Below, one piece after another: positions 59,616 to 64,000 of a stretch of 64,000 nt of DNA. Position 1 is the first letter of the stretch. Every line of letters starts with the position of its first letter. A program made the translations under genes and the position numbers. The stretch comes from Holothuria scabra (taxonomy: Eukaryota; Echinodermata; Holothuroidea; Aspidochirotida; Holothuriidae). The notes under the pieces were generated by a model. That model was not told the DNA's origin and did not search any database. It was given only the letters and a program-made list of their open reading frames with translations. The stretch spans positions 13,181,887 through 13,245,886 of the forward strand of contig CM074195.1 in NCBI GenBank assembly GCA_037179385.1. Direction: 5' to 3'.

Positions 59616-60420
59616 ATACCTCCCAAGTGACCCACATTTGGCAGGATTTACCCCCATTTGAATAGCCAAACCCGCTGACCCACCCAGCTCTCCGAAAACC
59701 TGCATTTCAAATCTCCATACAGTAGTAGCCATACAGTAGTAGCTGTACAGTAGTTAGAGAACCGCACACATTGATGAACTAGAAATTCAGTAAATCGTAT
59801 CTCACAGCACATTCAACTGCTTGCACTGCTGTACAATGCGCAGCATGTATGGAAAATATTCCTGTCACTGGGTAAGTAGCGAAATAAGGTTGTACAATGC
59901 CACATTCAATATTAAAAATGAATGCCTACTTTGCAGGTTAGAGGCTGGGTTTTTTTCAAAGTTCCCAAACGTTCTTGACTGTCTTTGCAGTTCTTGAGGT
60001 TCTCATAGCTCCCAAGTTTCGAGAGGCTAGATGCAGGTCCAACTGATCTGTCCATTGGTAGATCGCCGGCCTGGGGGAGGGGTATAAGGAGAGTGGGTGT
60101 CCCCCTCCCCTTTTCGAACTTTTTTGAATTTTAGAAGTGTCTACACACAAAATGGCACTTTTTTGGCAAATCAGTCAACACAATTTCACTAGGTTACAGC
60201 CAGAAAAATTCAGTACAGTACTGATTTTTTTTTTTTTTTTTTTTTTGTGGTAACCTAGAAAATATTGTATTGAGAGATTTGCCAAAAATTACACAGATAC
60301 TCACACAGGGACAATTACTAAAACCTCTCCTAATTACAATATTCAATCATTATTGTTGCCGTAAATTTTGGCAGAGTCACGGTACCAGCCTACAGTTTGC
60401 AAGTGTCAACTCGATATGTT
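59616..60420 (+). repeat. Duplicated unit A-B, direct copy
   Basis: Part A (about 59616-59990) and part B (about 60005-60420) are contiguous here. A matches the reverse complement of about 60495-60965 (shared CATACCTCCCAAGT, AACCTGCATTTCAAAT, ATCTCACAGCACATTCAACT, TATTCCTGTCACTG, CTTTGCAGGTTAGAGGC). B matches the reverse complement of about 61040-61435 (shared GAGAGGCTAGATGCAGGTCC, CTGATCTGTCCATTGGT, GGCCTGGGGGAGG, ACACAGATACTCAC, CAGTTTGCAA). B also has a T-run at 60222-60247. Confidence 0.8.
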
Positions 60421-60494
60421 GTCGTGGTGCAAGTGATTGCAATATACACAGTATCTGCGTACATATCGCATCTCGTATGCTCGCGTTCTAGGCA

Positions 60495-61435
60495 TGAAAA
60501 CCACGGTCAAGAACGTTAAGAACTGTCAAGAAAAGGGCCTATGTTCGTTTGATTTGAAACTCTGGGACAAGCCCCGCCTCTAACCTGCAAAGTGGGCATT
60601 CATTTTTGCTACTGAACGTGGCGTTGCACAAAGTCATTTCACTATTTACGCAGTGACAGGAATATATTCCATACCTGCTACGAAGGTAAGCCAATAGCGA
60701 TGTTGTGACAGCAAACAGTATGTGTCTGTACGTACAGAGGCCAATGCCTTGTATAGTAGTGCGAGCAGTTGAATGTGCTGTGAGATATGATTTACTGAAT
60801 TTGTAGTTATCGGTAAGCTATTAAAGCTATATTTGCGTGGTTCTCTAACTAAGAATACTCCAAAGATTTGAAATGCAGGTTTTTCATAGGGCTGGGCGGG
60901 TTGGCAGGTTTAGGTGTTCAAATGCGGGTTAAACCCCCTAAATGCGGACTACTTGGGAGGTATGGGTTCTTGACTGTGTGATTTCTTTTCTAGCGCCATG
61001 TGAGATGTACCAAGAAAGCCTATCACACCATGGTCCATCCATCGGTGATATCAAGGTAATGTTTGCAAACTGTACTGGTAAGGCACTGAAATTTACTGCA
61101 GCAATAAGGATTGAATATCGTTATTATGACTGGGAGAGGTTTCAGTAATTGTGCATTTGTGAGTATCTGTGTAATATTACTTTGGCAAATCTCTTAATTT
61201 TTCTAAATTACCAAAAAAATTCAGTACCGTACTGAATATTTTGGCAGTAACCTAGCAAAATTGTGCAGACTGATTTGCCAAAAAGGGCCTTCATTTTATG
61301 CGTGGACACTTCTAAAATTCAAAAATTTCCGAAAAGGGAAGGGCACATCACCTCCCCCAGGCCTGCAATCCACCAATGGACAGATCAGCTGGACCTGCAT
61401 CTAGCCTCTCGGAGCTTGGGAGCTATGGTGTCAAA
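60495..61435 (-). repeat. Duplicated unit, inverted and circularly permuted copy (B'-A')
   Basis: Read on the minus strand, this copy runs B' (61435 to 61040) and then A' (60965 to 60495), the opposite order from the direct copy A-B at 59616-60420. Divergence is moderate (estimated by eye at about 20-30%), with several indels. No coding capacity. Confidence 0.75.
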
Positions 61436-61539
61436 TTACTGTACATCTGCCTATTGTATGGGGTAATATGTATTCACTAGTAATTTTACAAGTTGGTGTT
61501 ATGCATATTTACAGAGAAATGGTCAGGACTTCAGTGTTA

Positions 61540-61740
61540 GATTTTCCAGGTGTGCTACAAATCACATTCTTGAGGAAATTACAAAAAGGATTGTGGCAGG
61601 TGTGCTATTTCATAAAACTTTAATAGATAAATATTAGCTCCAAATCCTTATCTACTGTAGAAGTGCAAAAGAACACACTCCTCACAGTAATTTCAGGTGA
61701 GTGGTGTTGTGCTTTCGCACCCGCGTGCCCAAAATTCAAG
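61540..61740 (-). repeat. Interspersed repeat 'X', inverted second copy
   Basis: The reverse complement shares CACCTGAAAT(T/C)ACTGTGAGG, TTTTGCAC, TAGCACACCTG, ATGTGATTTGTAGCACACC with 24385-24970 in collinear order but lacks about 0.33 kb of that copy's middle. Confidence 0.55.
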
Positions 61741-61914
61741 CCCTTAATGTATCTCAAAATGGAGAAAATGCCAAAATGTCAATTTACTGGGAATTTGTAG
61801 GATTTCAAAAAATCATAAATCAGCCAAAATTCAATCAGATTAGCTTAAAATTTCAGCATTTACATTCTTCATGGTAAACAACAGAAATTTTTTTGAGACT
61901 GTTGAACAACACCC

Positions 61915-62125
61915 TCCTGCGATTTGACATGCTATCTGCCAACCTCCTACAACCAGTACGAGGCTTTCAGGCATCTCAACTCAAATAGCTATCCAAACCA
62001 ACAAGGACTACTATAAATACATCTTTTTTCCTCCCACTGTCAGAGACTGGAACCTTCTCCCCTAGAAAATTACTGACCGTCAGGACCTCAACTCATTCAA
62101 GAACTCTGTCTTGAGGTTCCTCAGA
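61915..62125 (+). pseudogene. CR1/jockey-like LINE reverse-transcriptase C-terminal fragment
   Basis: One frame reads IQTNKDYYKYIFFPPTVRDW then NLLP, a TAG stop, and KITDRQDLNSFKNSV, which corresponds to the common tail with Y..SFFPRTIRDWN.LP...V....L..FK. The in-frame stop and missing upstream part make it a pseudogene. It abuts the SINE that starts at about 62126. Confidence 0.78.
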
Positions 62126-62366
62126 CCGACTGCAAGGTCAAGTGGTTAGAGCATCCAACTTGGAGTCGAAAGGTTGGGAGTTCAAGTCCTGGCCGAGTCA
62201 TACAAGACTTAAAAAACCGAACCTACTACCATTGTGCTTGGTGCTCAGCATAAGCAATGGAGTAGGGTAAACAAGCAAGTGAGCCACAACTGGAAAAAAA
62301 GGCTGTGGCAGGCTCGACTTGAACCAATTGGTTGGAAACTGGACCGTAAAACTCTATCTAACTAAC
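62126..62366 (+). repeat. tRNA-derived SINE, nearly complete
   Basis: The tRNA-like head has an A-box-like GGTCAAGTGGTTAGAGC (62136-62152) and a B-box-like GAGTTCAAGTCC (62178-62189). A body follows, then the tail shared with 40240-40327 and ending CTCTATCTAACTAAC. No poly(A) was seen at its end. The tail may be borrowed from a partner LINE, as in other SINEs, but no matching LINE is in this window. Confidence 0.75.
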
Positions 62367-62486
62367 CCTCAGATGGGAGGACTAACTCTTTTGCAAGCAC
62401 ACCACCCTCTGTGCATTTTACTCCACCTGAAGTGTTGCACAGTATTCATCCAGATCCAGATCCAGAATGACCCTAAAAGAATATCA

Positions 62487-62570
62487 CACCTATCACACTC
62501 CTAAGTTTTCTGGGTCCGAGCATAATTTGTAACACACCTGGAGAATATAAACTTCAAGGCCAACATTTAA
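62487..62570 (+). repeat. Interspersed repeat 'X', short third fragment
   Basis: ATCACACTCC, AACACACCTGGA and AACTTCAAGGCC follow the same order as in 24908-24965 (ACCACACTCC, AGCACACCTGGA, AACTCAAGGCC). Confidence 0.5.
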
Positions 62571-64000
62571 TAGGCCTAACATATTGGCAGTGGTATTGCA
62601 CCAGGATCTCAAAAGTGGGGGAAAATGGAGGGCATGAGAAACTTTTGGGGGTGGGGGGATAAAACAGAGTGCAAAGTGCAAGTCTATAGCCATGGCATCC
62701 AAGAGCATTTGGGAACCTGGTGGGGTCTGACAGTGCAAAGCTCTGGTGGGGGTTCAGAGGGCAAATCCACTAGTTGAAGCTCCAAGGAGCATATCTTTGT
62801 CTCAAAAATTAAACCTCAGGATTTTGGTTCATAATCTTCAACCAGTGCAAATGATTTTAACACTTTACTGGTCATACAGGTCCTCTTAGCCCCAGACGGA
62901 GAGCGTGGCTGTGACCCATCTTTACTGTTTCACGCGGAGCTCAAAGCTGCTAGTAGCTACTTGAAATTTCAGCAACAACAACAAGAGAGACAACAGTTTA
63001 AGGTCACAGGGTCAATAGCCTACGGAAGCTGATGCTGGGCGTGGTACCTCTGCTTTTCCGCCCACTCCTGAGGCGTGCAAATATGCCCCGATTGGAGCCG
63101 GACGGCAAAGGGTTAAATGATTTCAATTTGTTATAGTTGTCTATCCTTTGAGTTGATGGTGTGATACGACAATTTGGAAAGAGACACTACTTAAAAGTTA
63201 ATTACAGTACGAACACTTGTGCAATTGTCCTTGAGGTGGAGTTTTACTTACACTGTAGTCCTAAAGGCTAATGTGGAATCTGTCCCAGGAAAAATATATT
63301 CAGGAATAAACTATAAGCAGTGACCTAAGTAAATGCTGCTGGCTTGCTTTAACAATAATAGGTACAGAGTACAGTATGGTACTGTATGTAGCAATTTTGA
63401 TATGAGGCTAGTGGGGGTAACATAGAGGTACAATATAGCCACCCTACAAGCTCCTTTTACTAAAGCGAGCGGATGCTGTCATCATTGTGACTTCATAATG
63501 CATTTCGTAATTACAATAAGCATACCACAGTAGTTAAACTACACATACTGTACTATAGGAAGGACTGTAATGTCAATTGCCATCATCTACAGTATGATAT
63601 GAAAAGTACGTTTATTTTTATTATGCTCGCTACCAGATGGTAAGAATGATGTTTTCTGTTTTGTCATGAAAACTTTGTAAGCTGTGCATAGTACCATTGT
63701 TTCAAGATTACCCTTCACAAAAGTGTTTGAGATTCTGCAGTATGCCTGCTCTAGTTTTAAGTCTTTTGCATCAAATATCAACAAGGTCACTTGCACACCA
63801 GGTTTGCTGGTATGAACTGAAAACAAAACCCTAATTGCACCAATAATACAGTAGAACCATGTCATTAATCTTCTGTACAGTACTTCTCACTCAATTAGAC
63901 CAGGGTGAAGAATTTGCAGGAACTCGACAATATTCACCCCAAATAGATTTAGCACTGAAAAAAAAAGGGTAATGAATTTCTGTTGCTGTTGCACTTTTTA
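62571..64000. other. Intergenic DNA to the window end, no gene seen
   Basis: No exon-like block, long frame or recognisable element. The sequence shows many TACAGTA/TACTGTA words, which are frequent elsewhere in the window too. Confidence 0.45.

Overview
This is a eukaryotic window from an intron-rich, repeat-laden animal genome. Canonical GT/AG introns, a TRIM36/46-type C-I TRIM gene, an SLC25A35-type mitochondrial carrier gene, L1/Tx1- and CR1/L2-like LINE tails, tRNA-derived SINEs and many hAT-type MITEs point to an animal. A marine invertebrate deuterostome such as an echinoderm is my best guess, but the species is not proven by the sequence. Only two cellular protein-coding genes can be supported. 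Most other open frames are chance frames inside repeats.

Layout. 1-3434 is non-coding. 3451-11169 (+) is a nine-coding-exon gene for an 806-residue RING/B-box1/B-box2/coiled-coil/COS/FN3/SPRY ubiquitin ligase, and all splice junctions keep frame. 11170-25418 is intergenic. It holds a palindromic MITE inserted in an older hAT-type repeat (15.8-16.9 kb), a 1.8-kb hAT-type element with an exact 8-bp target duplication (17567-19366), repeats carrying direct AGGTCA half-sites, and an inverted fragment of an LTR-retrotransposon gag (22.6-23.1 kb). 25419-33298 (-) is a three-coding-exon SLC25A35-type carrier gene of 307 residues. Its 6-kb intron collects several MITEs, and a 2.1-kb hAT-type element (33687-35793) lies just upstream.

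35.8-48.1 kb is mostly repeats: SINE pieces, a 5'-truncated LINE with a long open ORF2 end and poly(A) (41527-43670), two small MITEs with perfect target duplications, and a CR1/L2-like LINE tail. 48158-57263 is the most striking object. It is a 9.1-kb foldback-like element with about 0.85-0.94-kb inverted terminal repeats, each containing a 105-bp tandem array, bounded by a 6-bp duplication TGATAC, with a decayed hAT transposon nested inside. 57.3-64 kb holds LINE tails, a SINE, and a pair of inverted, circularly permuted duplications (59.6-61.4 kb).

The two cellular genes share no evident pathway: the TRIM protein is a probable microtubule-associated E3 ligase and the carrier acts in the inner mitochondrial membrane. 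All homology statements come from reading motifs by eye; no database search was run.
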